Assembly: GCF_027596085.1 (NCBI RefSeq) | Contig: NC_072455.1 | Span: forward strand, 2,068,850-2,132,849 | Origin: Anoplopoma fimbria | Lineage: Eukaryota; Chordata; Actinopteri; Perciformes; Anoplopomatidae | DNA: 64,000 nucleotides | Direction: 5' to 3' | Translations under genes and position numbers: made by a program | Notes under the pieces: model-generated | The model's input: only the letters and a program-made list of their open reading frames with translations | Databases searched by the model: none | Told to the model about the DNA's origin: nothing | Shown: one piece after another, positions 46,984-59,653 of the stretch | How positions within the stretch are numbered: position 1 is the first letter of the stretch | Layout of the letters: the number at the start of each line of letters is the position of its first letter

Positions 46984-49900
46984 ATGAAGTTCAAAACTGG
47001 ATTTATTGGACTGATCGGATTCTTTCTTTTCATTCTTCTCATCAAACACGCCTCAGGTAGATAATTACTCATTTTAATTCTATCATAATTCAGAATGTAC
47101 CATCACAGGATTCATGTTCTTATTGATCACCATCATGTTTCTTGGTTGGGGTTTGGTGCCATCAGGAGCACAAACTCTCACTTATCAAACTTCCTATTTT
47201 TCATTTTTATAGTTAATGATTGTTTTTGTTTTTCCTGTTGATTTATCACTAATCACTGCTATTGGGTTTGGATTGTCCATCCACCAGAATGAGAGAAGAG
47301 AGGAGTTGATAACAAAGTTGATGAGACAGTTTGTGGTAAATATACAAATACATTATTGATCATAAAGTAATCAGGAAACATGATTAAAGGGATCAGTGTA
47401 TTATGTTATATTTTATATCACTACTGTCGAGCATCTAGCAGCTGAAGAGATAATAATATTTATCTGAAGCAATGTCCTACTTTGCTTTGTCTCAGATTTA
47501 AGTTTCATTCTTAAGATTTTAATATATGTTTGATTTAAAATGGCATCACTTTAAGACTCAAAATGGCCGACATCATCGACTCTCAGTCACTCCATGTCAT
47601 TTAAATGATATCCATGTTATAGTGATAGCCTACACATTTATATTTTTAATTATTATTTATTATTAAGGTTACAGTCCAAATAAAACTGAGGTGTAGTCTA
47701 TTGGTATTCTCTTTTACTTCCTTCTCTTTGTCTACATTGCTAATCTCAAATTCTTGGGATTGCTCAAATGAAGCACCACGATATTCTCCTAATAGGAAGT
47801 GAAAAAGCTATCGTCATGATTGTTCCATGTCCTGTTTTTGTCTTTTTCCCCCACAGGGCCAGAGCTAAGAGAGAAGCGCTGTAAGTGAAGTGCTTTCCCT
47901 CATAATGTTTATGAATGTAACTCCTCCTGTCATTCCTACACGGCACTGCTGCATCTTTAAAAGAGTCAGATGTTAAAAGTCTTCAAGTTCAACAATGTTT
48001 TTGTCATATTCTATAGTTACAAATTGTTAAATGTGGGTATAAAATGGAATATATATATATATATATAAGATCAAATACAATTTAATATAATATAAATACC
48101 AATATTGAGTATCCACCAGATTATGAGACAATTATGAGACAATCAAAGAGACAGTTTGTGTGTCTTTGTGGTCGTGTTTTGTCCCGTTGTTCATTTTGTT
48201 TTTCTCTGTGGTTGTAGCCACTTTTTATAGTTCTTTTGTGTCTCTTTTTGTGGGTCGTTTTAGTCATTTTATATCTCTTTTTCTTTTTACTAGCTGTTTT
48301 GTGTCTTTTTGTAGTCGTGTTTTTGCCTCTTTGTGGTCAATTTGTGTCTCTTTGTATTCTTTCTTTGTCTCTTAGTAGAAATTTTGTTTCACTCGGGGTT
48401 GCGGCCCCTTTTTTATTAGTCGTTTGTGTCTCTTTGTGGTCTTTTTGTCTCTTTGTATTCTTTCTTTGTCTCTTAGTAGAAATTTGTTTTGCAGCCCCTT
48501 TTTTAGTCGCAAGTCCCGTTTGGTCTTTTTGTGTCTCTTTGTAAACTTTTAAAGTCCCTTTGTGGTCATTTTGTTTGTCTCTGTGGTTGGTCAAGACTAA
48601 TTTCCAATTTTGCTTATAATCCTTTCCAAGTGAAAATAGGAAAATAATTTCCAACACTTGTTAACCAATGAGCAGGTGTTCTATTTATAGCTCGTCCCAC
48701 TAAATGGAAAAAGGAAAGAAAACAGTTCTGAACAAACCAAAAAAATCATCCTATGATAAATAGAGGAATCTTTCTCCACTTCATGATATATGTTTTGACC
48801 CCTTTTGAGTTATATATCACCAGGTAAAGGCTTTTTCTTGTGTCCTGTCACAGCAAATGAAGATGTGCCAAATTGCCCAAAAAGAGTTATTGCAAAAGTT
48901 GGCAGCGACGTAACTTTGGACTGTCAACTTGAGGATCAACGTGATTTGACGTTCAAAACTGTTGCATGGAAATTCAACGGCGGCATTGTCCTGGTTTACA
49001 GAAGCAGATATGTTTCTGCTGATGATCAGGCAACACAATTCAGAGGCAGAGCATCTGAAGACACCAAATGGAATCCTACCAAAGGGAATCTTGCAGTGAA
49101 ACTCTCATCAGTCAGCATAAACGATGCTGGAGAATACAACTGCTATGTTGGAAAAAAAAAGAAAACTCCTGCTCAACAATACTCGACATTATCCCGGGTA
49201 ACTCACATTTTTATAACATTATAACATTTAAGTAGATAAAAATTGTAGTAATAGGCAAACTGTAAATTACAAACACAAACACATAAATTAAAAAACCCAA
49301 TGCTGAAAATGAACATAACAGTAATTAGCTGACATCGAAAATCACAGCACGTTTCGAATCATTGGTACAAAGTGCTGAAACAAAAATACCATAAACAAGA
49401 ATGAAATGATTATAACTATTGACTGTAATATGCAAACAATCATTTGAGTCAGTTAAAAGTGTGTTTTTTACCCTTGATTGCACAGGCAAATGTTAACCCA
49501 TATAAACATTGATACATGTCCTCAAATCCATATGGCCACATAGGTTGTTTGTTCCACTTATGTTTTTTTGAAACACCGCCTCCGAAACAAAAAACCTAAG
49601 ACAAAAACTAAGTGATTTAGGTGAAGGACAAACTTTGTGGTTGGGCCCAGAATAACTACGTAAGACACATATGGAAGTGACAAACTGACTTAAACTGACG
49701 TGATGACACAAAATGCTCACGAGACATAACGGATGAACAACTTGAACTAACTCAAAGTTGACTTTTGGTTTCATGTCCTGTTTTTGTCTTTTTCCCCCAC
49801 AGGGCCAGAGCTAAGAGAGAAGCATTGTAAGTGAAACAAGTGCTTTCCCTCATAATGTTTATGAATGTAACTCCTCCTGTCATTCCTACACGGCACTGCT

Positions 49901-52846
49901 GAATCTTTAAAAGAGTCAGATGTTAAAAGTCTTCAAGTTCAACAATGTTTTTGTCATATTCTATAGTTACAAATTGTTAAATGTGGGTATAAAATGGAAT
50001 ATATATATATATATAAGATCAAATACAATTTAATATAATATAAATACCAATATTGAGTATCCACCAGATTATGAGACAATTATGAGACAATCAAAGAGAC
50101 AGTTTGTGTGTCTTTGTGGTCGTGTTTTGTCTCGTTGTGGTCATTTTGTTTTTCTCTGTGGTTGTAGCCACTTTTTATAGTTCTTTTGTGTCTCTTTTTG
50201 TGGGTCGTTTTAGTCATTTTATATCTCTTTTTCTTTTTACTAGCTGTTTTGTGTCTTTTTGTAGTCGTGTTTTTGCCTCTTTGTGGTCAATTTGTGTCTC
50301 TTTGTATTCTTTCTTTGTCTCTTAGTAGAAATTTTGTTTCACTCGGGGGTTGCGGCCCCTTTTTTATTAGTCGTTTTGTGTCTCTTTGTGGTCTTTTTGT
50401 CTCTTTGTATTCTTTCTTTGTCTCTTAGTAGAAATTTGTTTTGCAGCCCCTTTTTTAGTCGCTGTTTTGTGTCTCTTTGTGGTCTTTTTGTGTCTCTTTG
50501 TAAACTTTTAAAGTCCCTTTGTGGTCATTTTGTTTGTCTCTGTGGTTGGTCAAGACTCCAAATATAGCGAATTTTGCTTATAATCCTTTCCAAGTGAAAA
50601 TAGGAAAATAATTTCCAACACTTGTTAACCAATGAGCAGGTGTTCTATTTATAGCTCGTCCCACTAAATGGAAAAAGGAAAGAAAACAGTTCTGAACAAA
50701 CCAAAAAAATCATCCTATGATAAATAGAGGAATCTTTCTCCACTTCATGATATATGTTTTGACCCCTTTTGAGTTATATATCACCAGGTAAAGGCTTTTT
50801 CTTGTGTCCTGTCACAGCAAATGAAGATGTGCCAAATTGCCCAAAAAGAGTTATTGCAAAAGTTGGCAGCGACGTAACTTTGGACTGTCAATTTGAGGAT
50901 CAACGTGATGTGACGGACAAAAGTGTTGTATGGAAATTCAACGGCAGCATTGTCCTGGTTTACAAAAGCAGAGGTGTTTCTGATGTTGATCAGGCAACAC
51001 AATTCAAAGGCAGAGCATCTAAAGACACCAAATGGAATCCTACCAAAGGGAATCTTGCAGTGAAACTCTCACCAGTCAGCATAACAGATGCTGGAGAATA
51101 CAGCTGCTATGTTGGGAAAGAAAATGAAGACTCCTGCTCAACAATACTCGACATTAACTGTAACTCACATTTTTATAACATTATAACATTTAAGTAGATA
51201 AAAATTGTAGTAATAGGCAAACTGTAAATTACAAACACAAACACATAAATTAAAAAACCCAATGCTGAAAATGAACATAACAGTAATTAGCTGACATCGA
51301 AAATCACAGCACGTTTCGAATCATTGGTACAAAGTGCTGAAACAAAAATACCATAAACAAGAATGAAATGATTATAACTATTGACTGTAATATGCAAACA
51401 ATCATTTGAGTCAGTTAAAAGTGTGTTTTTTACCCTTGATTGCACAGGCAAATGTTAACCCATATAAACATTGATACATGTCCTCAAATCCATATGGCCA
51501 CATAGGTTGTTTGTTCCACTTATGTTTTTTTGAAACACCGCCTCCGAAACAAAAAACCTAAGACAAAAACTAAGTGATTTAGGTGAAGGACAAACTTTGT
51601 GGTTGGGCCCAGAATAACTACGTAAGACACATATGGAAGTGACAAACTGACTTAAACTGACGTGATGACACAAAGTGCTCACGAGACATAACGGATGTAC
51701 AACTTGAACTAACTCAAAGTTGACTTTTGGTTTGACACGGGACACTAACAGAGGTCTCCTGGGTGAAAGTCCCTGCCAGCCTGTCCTCACAACATATATG
51801 GACTTTTTGCTATTCAAACAGTTTTTTTAAACTACGTCACCTGACTTCCTGGTTTGCTCCAGTCATAATTACCACTAGAGTTGGACTCCTAAGTGAACGG
51901 AAATATAATTACCTGCAGTGCAAACAACCTATGCGGTCGTATTTTTCAGGAGAACAGAGGTCCGGTTAAAGAAAAACACAGAGTACATCAAGTCCTTGTC
52001 AAAATGAAAACTAAAAGCTTGGAGTAAAAATGGTATTTTTTTTTCAGATAATTTCTCGGACGATTCTGCAAAGCGGGCCGGATCTGTAAGTTAAAACACA
52101 GAAATGCCAGAAAACTAAGACCTACATACATTTTTATTCCCACACTGTATTTGTCCCATGTACCCTTTAAATAATATTCTGCTGGTTTACCTAATTTGTA
52201 GCACTGTAATATCAAATTGAAGTCTTTTTTTTTTGGACTGCAGCAATCACAACATTATATCTCTGTAACTTTAGGATATACCTGCAGATATTGAGGTGTT
52301 CAGTAGTAAAGTATTAAGGTTATAGACATGCGGTGATATAAATATCATAAATACAAGCTAAAGGACACATAACACACACATGGTCAAACCTAACCTTTAA
52401 ATAAGATCCTGTGTGCTAACAAGTTCACCATGTCAACTTTAAATGGGATGATATGGCAAAGTTGTGTTGAGGACAGGTTTGTGTATTCATCCAGATTATT
52501 TCTTTATTGTCTTTTTGTAACTGCGAAACACTTTACAACCAAAATGAACAATTTAGAAGGTTGGTTCAGTATTTTCAGGCTGGTTTAGTGGATTTCTTAC
52601 GAGCTGATTATTCTGATATATTAGGAGAATATTCACAATATGTCTAAATTTGCATTGAGCTTGAGCAGGAGAAGCGGGTGCAAAAAATTGATGGATGAAT
52701 TATCTTATTCCACAGTGAAAAACTGTATTATTTTTTACATTTTTCCTCTATTCTTTCAGAATGCTGTGGCTACGTATTGTACTGTCTCGATGGTCGTGAC
52801 AGTACTGGTTACAGCTAGATTGCTGTCTACCTTTCCATATTTCTGA
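46984..52846 (+). CDS. Gene 8: V-set Ig protein with duplicated exon pair and GPI-like C-terminus
   Basis: Signal exon 46,984-47,056 (MKFKTGFIGLIGFFLFILLI) is followed by a 24-bp mini-exon plus V exon twice: 47,857-47,880 with 48,854-49,197, and 49,803-49,826 with 50,818-51,159. A stalk exon 52,048-52,085 and a final exon 52,760-52,846 follow. Signal, mini-exon 2, V2, stalk and last exon join in phase to a protein of about 185 residues. V2 is canonical (VTLDC, VWKFNG, DAGEYSCYVG). V1 has lost one base after its F-strand cysteine and ends in another phase, so V1 cannot be spliced to mini-exon 2 in frame. The C-terminus is a hydrophobic stretch (TYCTVSMVVTVLVTARLLST) ending FPYF-stop with no tail and small residues before it (AGSNA), as in GPI-anchored proteins; a very short transmembrane form is the alternative. 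Nearest description is MOG/butyrophilin-like V; function unknown. Confidence 0.78.
47827..49771 (+). repeat. Tandem duplication, unit 1 (mini-exon 1 + V1)
   Basis: Direct repeat of 49,772-51,734 with very high identity in introns as well as exons. Each unit begins CATGTCCTGTTTTTGTCTTT and ends GTTGACTTTTGGTTT. It includes a TCTCTTTGTGGTCNTTTTGTG minisatellite (48,150-48,600). Confidence 0.95.
49772..51734 (+). repeat. Tandem duplication, unit 2 (mini-exon 2 + V2)
   Basis: Second copy of the 1.95 kb unit, immediately adjacent to the first. It carries the V exon with intact frame and donor. The TCTCTTTGTGGTC minisatellite lies at 50,095-50,560. Confidence 0.95.
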
Positions 52847-53684
52847 AAAAATATGGACGGTCTGGATTGATATGGATATGAAGGATTTGTAAGTCACACA
52901 TCACACTCCTATATTTTAAATTCCTCAGTTCTAAAAAAACAAACAAACAAGAAAGTTTAAAATTCAACCAAACTGAGAGCAAAAAAAAAACCACACTACT
53001 ATTTTATCATCTTTACGTGTGACGAGGGCTTATAGTTTATGTTATTCAACTGTACTGTACAATCTGTGTACTTTTGTTGATAAATTGTTTATTGGATAAC
53101 ATCCAAAGTGGCAGCAACGCTAAAATGACAGTTTTTTTTCTCGTTTTGGGCGGCGTATCTTAAAAAATACCCAAACACCAACGGCCATATTGACCACTTT
53201 ACAGCCCGTTAGAACAGATTTTTACAAATAAATACTTTTAAACAGTTACGAACCAAATTCCACGATTTGAATTTGTTACTTCCTGTGGCTGACTGTTAGC
53301 AATTATTAAGTGTTAATAATAATAGAGGCACACTGTGAAGCAGTCACCTGGTGGCAGGTTGAACAAAAGGAAAAATAAGAGTCGTATTCTCGTTCCTGCC
53401 ATCCAATAAACAAAATGTCAAAACGCACTATGAACCTTAAGTGCAGCTCTACTTCCTGGAATAAAACTACAGCCAGAAGATTACAAATTGCACTGTTAAA
53501 TTATTTGTTTTTAACAATGTTCCAGTGTCAAAATGTCAAACATGATGAATATCATTGTTTTCCAATCTTACATTTTTGCTGGCGGCCATGTTTTCCATGA
53601 AGTAATTGTAGTGCAAACTTTTCCTCCAGAATTTCCAACAATGTGATCTAAAAAAGGCACTTTTTGTGTGTGTGTGTGTGTGTG

Positions 53685-53741
<57 letters not shown>

Positions 53742-54044
53742 CATCCTGTCTAGCTCTTTGTAACATCAGTTCTGACAAGCACTAAATCATAATGCAATAT
53801 ATTCATATAATATTAATATAATTGTACTGTACTCATTTTTTATTTGTTCCAACTTTACTTTAAAACTTTAACGTGCTCTTGATGCTTAAACAATAGTTGT
53901 TACTGTTAATATGCTTGAACATATACCTGATTTTTTTATGAACACATTTAATATAATTCAATGTTTCCTCCCTTAATATATTATATGACCTATATGTGTG
54001 CACACAGTGTGCATTTCTGGTCTCAGTCATTATTTAGTTTTTAG
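52847..54044. other. Gene 8 3' flank
   Basis: An AATAAA at about 53,404 may end gene 8 transcripts. 53,630-53,940 contains a GT array and is a direct copy of 54,705-55,200. No other exon. Confidence 0.5.
53630..53940 (+). repeat. GT array with flanks, copy 1
   Basis: TTCCAACAATGTGATCTAAA, a (GT)n array, then TTACCATCCTGTCTAGCTCT and further flank. The same order recurs at 54,705-55,200. The orphan gene 7 exon lies between the two copies. Confidence 0.9.
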
Positions 54045-54200
54045 TTCCTTGAGATGCGAAAGATCATATTTGGCAAGTGTAGAAATATTTAAATACGGTT
54101 ATAAACAGATTAGTTTTTTTAATGCAGAAACAGAAACAGGGTCAACTTTTTACATCTAAATCAGAGAGCAAATAGTTAAAAACACACGTTCAGTACTCAC

Positions 54201-54231
54201 CAACAGCGGCGCACAGTGTTGTTATCGCCAT
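54201..54231 (-). pseudogene. Orphan signal-peptide exon of gene 7 type
   Basis: ATG at 54,231 reads MAITTLCAAV and ends at an intact donor G/GTGAGT, one residue different from gene 7 (MAITTLCAVV). No Ig, membrane or tail exon follows on the minus strand before gene 8 sequence. It could drive a non-coding or chimeric transcript, but no partner exon is evident. Confidence 0.7.
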
Positions 54232-54345
54232 ACTGACTGACTGACTGGCTGACTGACTGACTGGCTGACTGACTGACTGACTGACTGACTGACTGACTGA
54301 CTGACTGACTGACTGACTGACTGACTGACTGACTGGCTGACTGGA
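54232..54345. repeat. CTGA/CAGT array
   Basis: About 28 tetranucleotide units with a few CTGG variants, directly upstream (minus strand) of the orphan ATG. Expanded relative to the array at 36,608-36,654. Serine-glutamine-valine ORFs here are artefacts. Confidence 0.95.
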
Positions 54346-54704
54346 TGCATTCTATCACACCTGAAGTCATAAAGGCCACAGCTTCCTGCTTTCTCTCGTC
54401 TTCTTTCACACTTTGAATGTGAACGTTTGTGTCTCTGGCCTCCTTTTCCTTTCATGAGGACCTAAATGTTTTTATCTACATTTGGTTGTCCAAGAGTCAA
54501 AAAGGTCACAGCTAACAAAATGTGGCATCATGAAGAGATATGAGCCCTTTTTAAAAAAAAAAAAACATGCCTACAAATAAAAGAAGTCAAACATTATCTG
54601 CTACCAGCTTCTAAAATGTGAGGATTTACTGCTTTTCTCTGTTGTTATTTACTGGAAATGTAGGGTTTTGGACTGTTTCTGTCTGATGAAATAAATATGA
54701 TAAT

Positions 54705-54917
54705 GATTCCAACAATGTGATCTAAAAAAGGCATTTTGGCTGCTGAAATGTTTGAATGTGATTCATTGTTTTTTTTATTTTTATATTTGTGTGGATTTTG
54801 ATTAATGCCATACCAACCTTCTCAGGGGTAGAGTTGGTATCTCAGGACCTGTCTAATAAAATAATCTCCCTACTGTTAGTCTATGCATCCTCTGTTGTCT
54901 TTGTCTTTGTGTGTGTG

Positions 54918-55007
<90 letters not shown>

Positions 55008-55200
55008 CATCCTGTCTAGCTCTTTGTAACATCAGTTCTGACAAGCACTAAATCATAATGCAATATATTCATATAATATTAATATAATTGTACTGTACTC
55101 ATTTTTTATTTGTTCCAACTTTATTTTAAAACTTTAACGTGCTCTTGATGCTTAAACAATAGTTGTTACTGTTAATATGCTTGAACATATACCTGATTTT
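54705..55200 (+). repeat. GT array with flanks, copy 2
   Basis: Direct copy of 53,630-53,940. The GT array (54,909-55,003) is longer, and about 170 extra bases lie before it. Confidence 0.9.
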
Positions 55201-56323
55201 TAAAAGAATTCAATGTTTCCTCCCTTAATTAATTATAAGACCTGTATGTGTGTACACAGACAAGACAAGGTCTCAGTCATTTGCAAAATAAGACACTTCA
55301 CCCTGGTATATGCTTATGAAAATGCTCTGTTCAAATTTAATTTAACTTAAAAGACAGATTTATTGTGAGATTTAGCCACAGAACACAACAGAGAGTAACT
55401 TCACTCAACAACCAAACCACAAGTTTCCATTCTCTCTTTGAAAAACATTCATTAATCTAAAAGTGCCAAAACATTGTTTATATGTTCCTAGTGCACTTAC
55501 ACTAAAAAAAAAAAAAAATCATTTAAAATCATTTTACAACATTGTCAGTTTTAATCTTTTCATTACACATGTCGTGTGCGTGGGTTTTAAAGAGGCACAA
55601 TGTTTCCACTTCTCAGAAATAACACTGACCTGGTTTCAATATGAATTATCTCACCACAACTGACCTACACAGGAAAACCACTGACATTAAGTGCTAAGAT
55701 GTCTGAGCTTTTCCTGTTTGTCATTCAAAGTAACATTTTATATTACAGCTAATGAAAGAAAAGAATAAAACACTAAAAGGCTATTTAAGATTTAAGTTAT
55801 TTGTGTCATTTACTCAATTTTGAGTCAAGTTTTGAGTAAATTCTGGATGGATATGAAATGTCAAATGGAAAGATTCCAAACAAACAATTGACGGCTGGAC
55901 TGAAGACTTGACACCTCATTATGTTTGCATAATGTAAACCACAAACAACCTCCACTTCCTTTTCACAGGCAGCAGCATTTTAAACAAGAATTTTGTTATT
56001 TGTAGCCTTAGCAGTGAAAAAATGTATTTATTGTCTATCTATTTACATTTTCATCTAAACAAGATGATAAGTGCAACAAGGGCATGCTTTACTTTCTTTA
56101 TCAGCAACACTTTAGTCAAAATAAGGTCAGAGGTTCAGATAAAGTAAGGTGGATGTCTTCAGCTTTGAAGAACTCTTGAATTTGAAACATAACAAACACA
56201 TCAAATATCATTTATAGTCAGATAATAAAACTGCTGGTGGTAAAAATGGATCTCTAGGACATCAAGTGGTGCCAGCTCCCAAAAAATGCTGAATTTATTT
56301 TCCATTTTTACCTGTTTGTAGTT
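55201..56323. other. Gene 9 3' flank
   Basis: A+T-rich, no exon. On the minus strand an AATAAA lies at about 56,294-56,299, close after the gene 9 stop codon, and could be its polyadenylation signal. Confidence 0.5.
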
Positions 56324-59300
56324 CTATACATCTATTTCCATGATGACATCGTTGCTTCCTCTTCTCTCTGCCACCGTCCGAGCTGTTGTGAACAGAAAAA
56401 GATTGAGTTTGTGTGAAAATAAACAGAAGGTTTTTTACTCAGATTAAAGGGAAAATTCACCTGATGTCAAGACAGTGTTGACAGTAAATCTAGTCCATAG
56501 AAGCAATAAATACCTTAGTGCGTGCTATATATATATATATAGCATATATATATATTGACCCAGAAAACTGCCCAAAAATCTGTTGAGATTGCAAAAAAGT
56601 ACTGATTATTTTAGCTTGGATTTCTCTGGGTAGCCAGGGGTCGCAGAAAAAGGACTTTGTTGCTCGCTTCACTTGTCTTGCAAACTGCATTGATTTCTAA
56701 CAGCGAGAATGGCATCCAAAAATACGAGTGCAGTGGATGTTATGGAGGAGTTTTGTCTGGCTCTGGTATTCAGCCATATTTATTCGGGCCAGAGTATACG
56801 GCCAAAGAAATGCAGCAGACAGAAAATTCTGGCTCTGAAATGATACGTTATGCAGATGACACTGGAGTGTCTTCAGCTGATTGTTTCTCATGAGTTTTGA
56901 GTTTTAAATCAAAGTTTTTGCAAAATTTTACTCTGAAATCTAGAGAGATTTTGTAGTAAACAACCGTAAAATGTTTTCAGGAACCAAGCAAGCTAACTGA
57001 TAGCATAGCTACCTACCGACACTGTTTTGTGGCTATAGCATGATTTAATCCGTTCCCTTGGACACATGCTGGAGGGTGCTTACCTCTGTTCCTGTCTCTG
57101 TATATGAGTCCCAGTAGGATGGTGGACAGCAGGTAAGGGGCTCCCACCAACAGGTGACACATCAGTCTGGAGACAGAGAATGAACAGGAAGCTGTGGGTG
57201 GAGCTGAAGATGAAGGTGGAGGAGAACCTGTGGAGATAAAATAACTCTTACCCACTGTGATCAAAGACAATGTGAAGAAAAACTGAACCAATAAGTAAAA
57301 GAAACTCAGTGTTTTCCTCATTCATAATTAAAGTCATTGATATCGAAATGTTTTCTTTCAATTATGACTTTGCCTCATTGATGTCTTAATGTGAAAACTA
57401 TGTATCTAGCTAATGTGATCTCATCCCTATTTGTCTTATTTTGCCACTTGGGGAGACACTTTAGCGTTGTATCTTAACACAGAAGGTGCCCACATGATCA
57501 CAGGAGCAATATACAAAATTCTGAGGATTAATTTACATAGCAAAGTAGTTGCTATGTAAATTAATCCTCATTAATTCTCTGCTCATATGGCCTGAGCAGA
57601 GAATAAGGTCACACTCCCTCTGTGTAGGTAGACATCAGAGCCTCTCTTTGCTTTGTTGCGCTGAGAAGCTATCAAAATGCCCCCAATCTCAATTCTTGCA
57701 CCCTTAAAAATGCAATATGTGTCATGTAACCACCTGCTACAAACATATACCTCTACTACTGATCCATACAGTCTAAAATTACAGTCGTCAGTTATTTTAG
57801 AAAAGCCAACCACTAATTAACAGCTGCTGAAACTCTGAGAGCCAGTGAAAATAACACTGATCATTTATAATCTTCACGTGTTAAGTCGGCCTATAGTTTA
57901 TGTTAGCCATCTGTGTGTTTGTGCCAGTAACCGGGACTCTAGGGTCCTCGTAGGTTTTCACCTCCCAGTGGAGTATTTCAAGTTGTTCTTTAAAAAGTGG
58001 TTGTAAACAAACGCAGGTATCTGGCCTTTTAATGTTGCCATTATGTTAAAAAACGACTACTACTACTTAGTTAGGTTTAGGACGGTCTTCTGGTTGAAAG
58101 TCTTTTCTGTTGGACTCATCCACCTCCCCTTCCGCCCACCATAGTGGTCTTTTTGGATATTATAAAGTACGTCACTTGCTCTGACTGTTGCTTAGTCACG
58201 TGGATTCATTAAATTTGCTCCCAGTTGACTTTCCATTGGCTTTATTTTCATGCTAAGCGACACAGACTATTCGTGTCCCTTTACACAAAACCAATAGGTT
58301 GCATCTAATGACTATTTCACAAACTGGCTTTTAACAGACTTCTTCTCCGTCAAATAGCAACTGTAGACCGTTTATCTCACCTTCAACATTCAGCCAGCTG
58401 CTGTATGACTTTCCAAATCCAGGGATGATGCAAATGTAGAGTCCTTCATCAGATTTGGAGGCTCTCTGAATGGTCATCTCTCCTGTGGCGCTGCTGCTGA
58501 TGAGGCGGTTGTCTTTAAGGAAATTAAACGTGTGGTTTGGGGATCTCATCTCGGCTTGACATCGCAGAGTCACAGCAGCTCCCTCCGACACCGGGAGGGC
58601 CGGACTCAACAGGAGAACAGTGCTGTCTTTGGGAAAAGAAAACTCATTTTAAAGTCTTTATTTCCATTTCTGATATCACCCAAACTTTACTTTGTGGTTC
58701 AAAAACAACTCAGAGATGAAATTTTGATAAATGAAATACAGTTGAACATGAAACAGCATCACTTGTTTCCAGAGCGGTACCGATGATGGTGATGTTGATC
58801 CTGTTGCTCCTGATCCCGTCTCCAGACTCACACCAGTACAACCCAGTGTCGGACGGGTAAGTGTTTTGTAAGATGCAGGTGGAGCCTGAGGAGCTGGTGC
58901 CCCAGCCGGAGCCGCAGACTCTGACGCCGCCATCCGACGTCTTCCTCTTCACCTTCAGGCCGGTGGAGTTCAAATGGTCCTTGCAGCTCAGAGAGATGGT
59001 GTTGTACTTGAAGAACTGAGACCTGTCAGGGACGACCTGAATACAGGCTGAGGAGGGGAGGAGAGGAAGGGAGGAAAGAAGGAAGAGAGTGAGAAGGAAT
59101 AGGAAGAGAGAAAGAGCGGAATGGGGGAGTGAGGGTTAGAATTAGAAAAAAAAGCGAATGAGAAACAAATTCATAAAAGAAAAGGACAGAAAGAAATGAC
59201 AAAAGACCCCAATTCATATGAAAATCAGGAAGTAAAAAAAAAAAAGATGAAAGGTCAACAAAAAGCGAAGACAGGAGGAAGTAGAGAGAGAGCGCAACAA

Positions 59301-59653
59301 GAAACAAAAGTGTGACGAGAGTGGTGGAAAAGTGTGAAAAATGATGCAAGTACGACAAGTATACAAGGAGAAAAAAGTTTGAAAACAATAATCCAAAACG
59401 CAAAAAAGGAATAAAAATGGAAAAGAAATGTAAGAACAACAGCAGGACGAAAAATAAAAAGGTTAGAGAGATGAAAAAGAGGTAGGCAGCAAAAGAGAGA
59501 TTGAGATAACGATACGAGAAAATACACAAATGAAATCAGGGATTGTTTAAATTCAAATAGTCAGCAGACTTGATAAAAGAGATTATATTCTACACAGTGA
59601 AAAGAAAAGAGTTTGTACTCACACATCATCAAGCAGAAAGGTGTTAACTGCAT
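56324..59653 (-). CDS. Gene 9: short-tailed Fc-receptor-like protein (two Ig domains)
   Basis: Five exons in phase, about 250 residues: signal 59,653-59,623 (MQLTPFCLMM), Ig1 59,047-58,781, Ig2 58,626-58,381, membrane 57,227-57,084 and tail 56,382-56,324. Ig1 begins CIQVVPDRSQFFKYNTISLS and ends DTGLYWCESGDG. Ig2 has LLLSPALPVSEGAAVTLRC and DEGLYICIIPG. The Ig2 acceptor is CCCAAAG/ACAGC; the more obvious AG four bases on would break the frame. The membrane region CHLLVGAPYLLSTILLGLIY followed by RDRNR is characteristic of fish FcR-like proteins. The tail ends SNDVIMEIDV-stop and has no tyrosine motif; the membrane segment has no acidic or basic residue for adaptor pairing. It is therefore a candidate decoy, ligand-presenting or weakly signalling partner to gene 7. 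Confidence 0.85.
59050..59530 (+). repeat. Polypurine stretch in gene 9 intron 1
   Basis: Almost 500 bases very rich in A and G on the plus strand (GGAAGGGAGGAAAGAAGGAA and similar), with few pyrimidines. Read as minus-strand RNA it is a long pyrimidine-rich stretch ahead of the Ig1 acceptor. Phenylalanine/leucine ORFs from it are artefacts. Confidence 0.85.

Larger units (their letters stand above)
54045..54690 (-). repeat. Inverted copy of the gene 7 promoter and first exon
   Basis: Reverse complement of about 36,240-36,850. It includes the 5' flank, the CAGT array, the signal exon and the start of intron 1. It stops before any Ig exon and lies outside the other duplications. Confidence 0.88.

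Noticed and set aside
48160..48657. ORFs of about 70-105 residues, repeated at 50,104-50,567
   Set aside because: They come from the TCTCTTTGTGGTC minisatellite within the gene 8 intron; no splice or domain support.
53536..55044. Thr-His and Val-Cys repeat ORFs, and Ser-Gln-Val ORFs near 54.2 kb
   Set aside because: Products of GT and CTGA arrays.
58537..58786. Plus-strand ORFs over gene 9 exons
   Set aside because: Antisense shadows of the minus-strand Ig exons, which have matching phases and Ig motifs.
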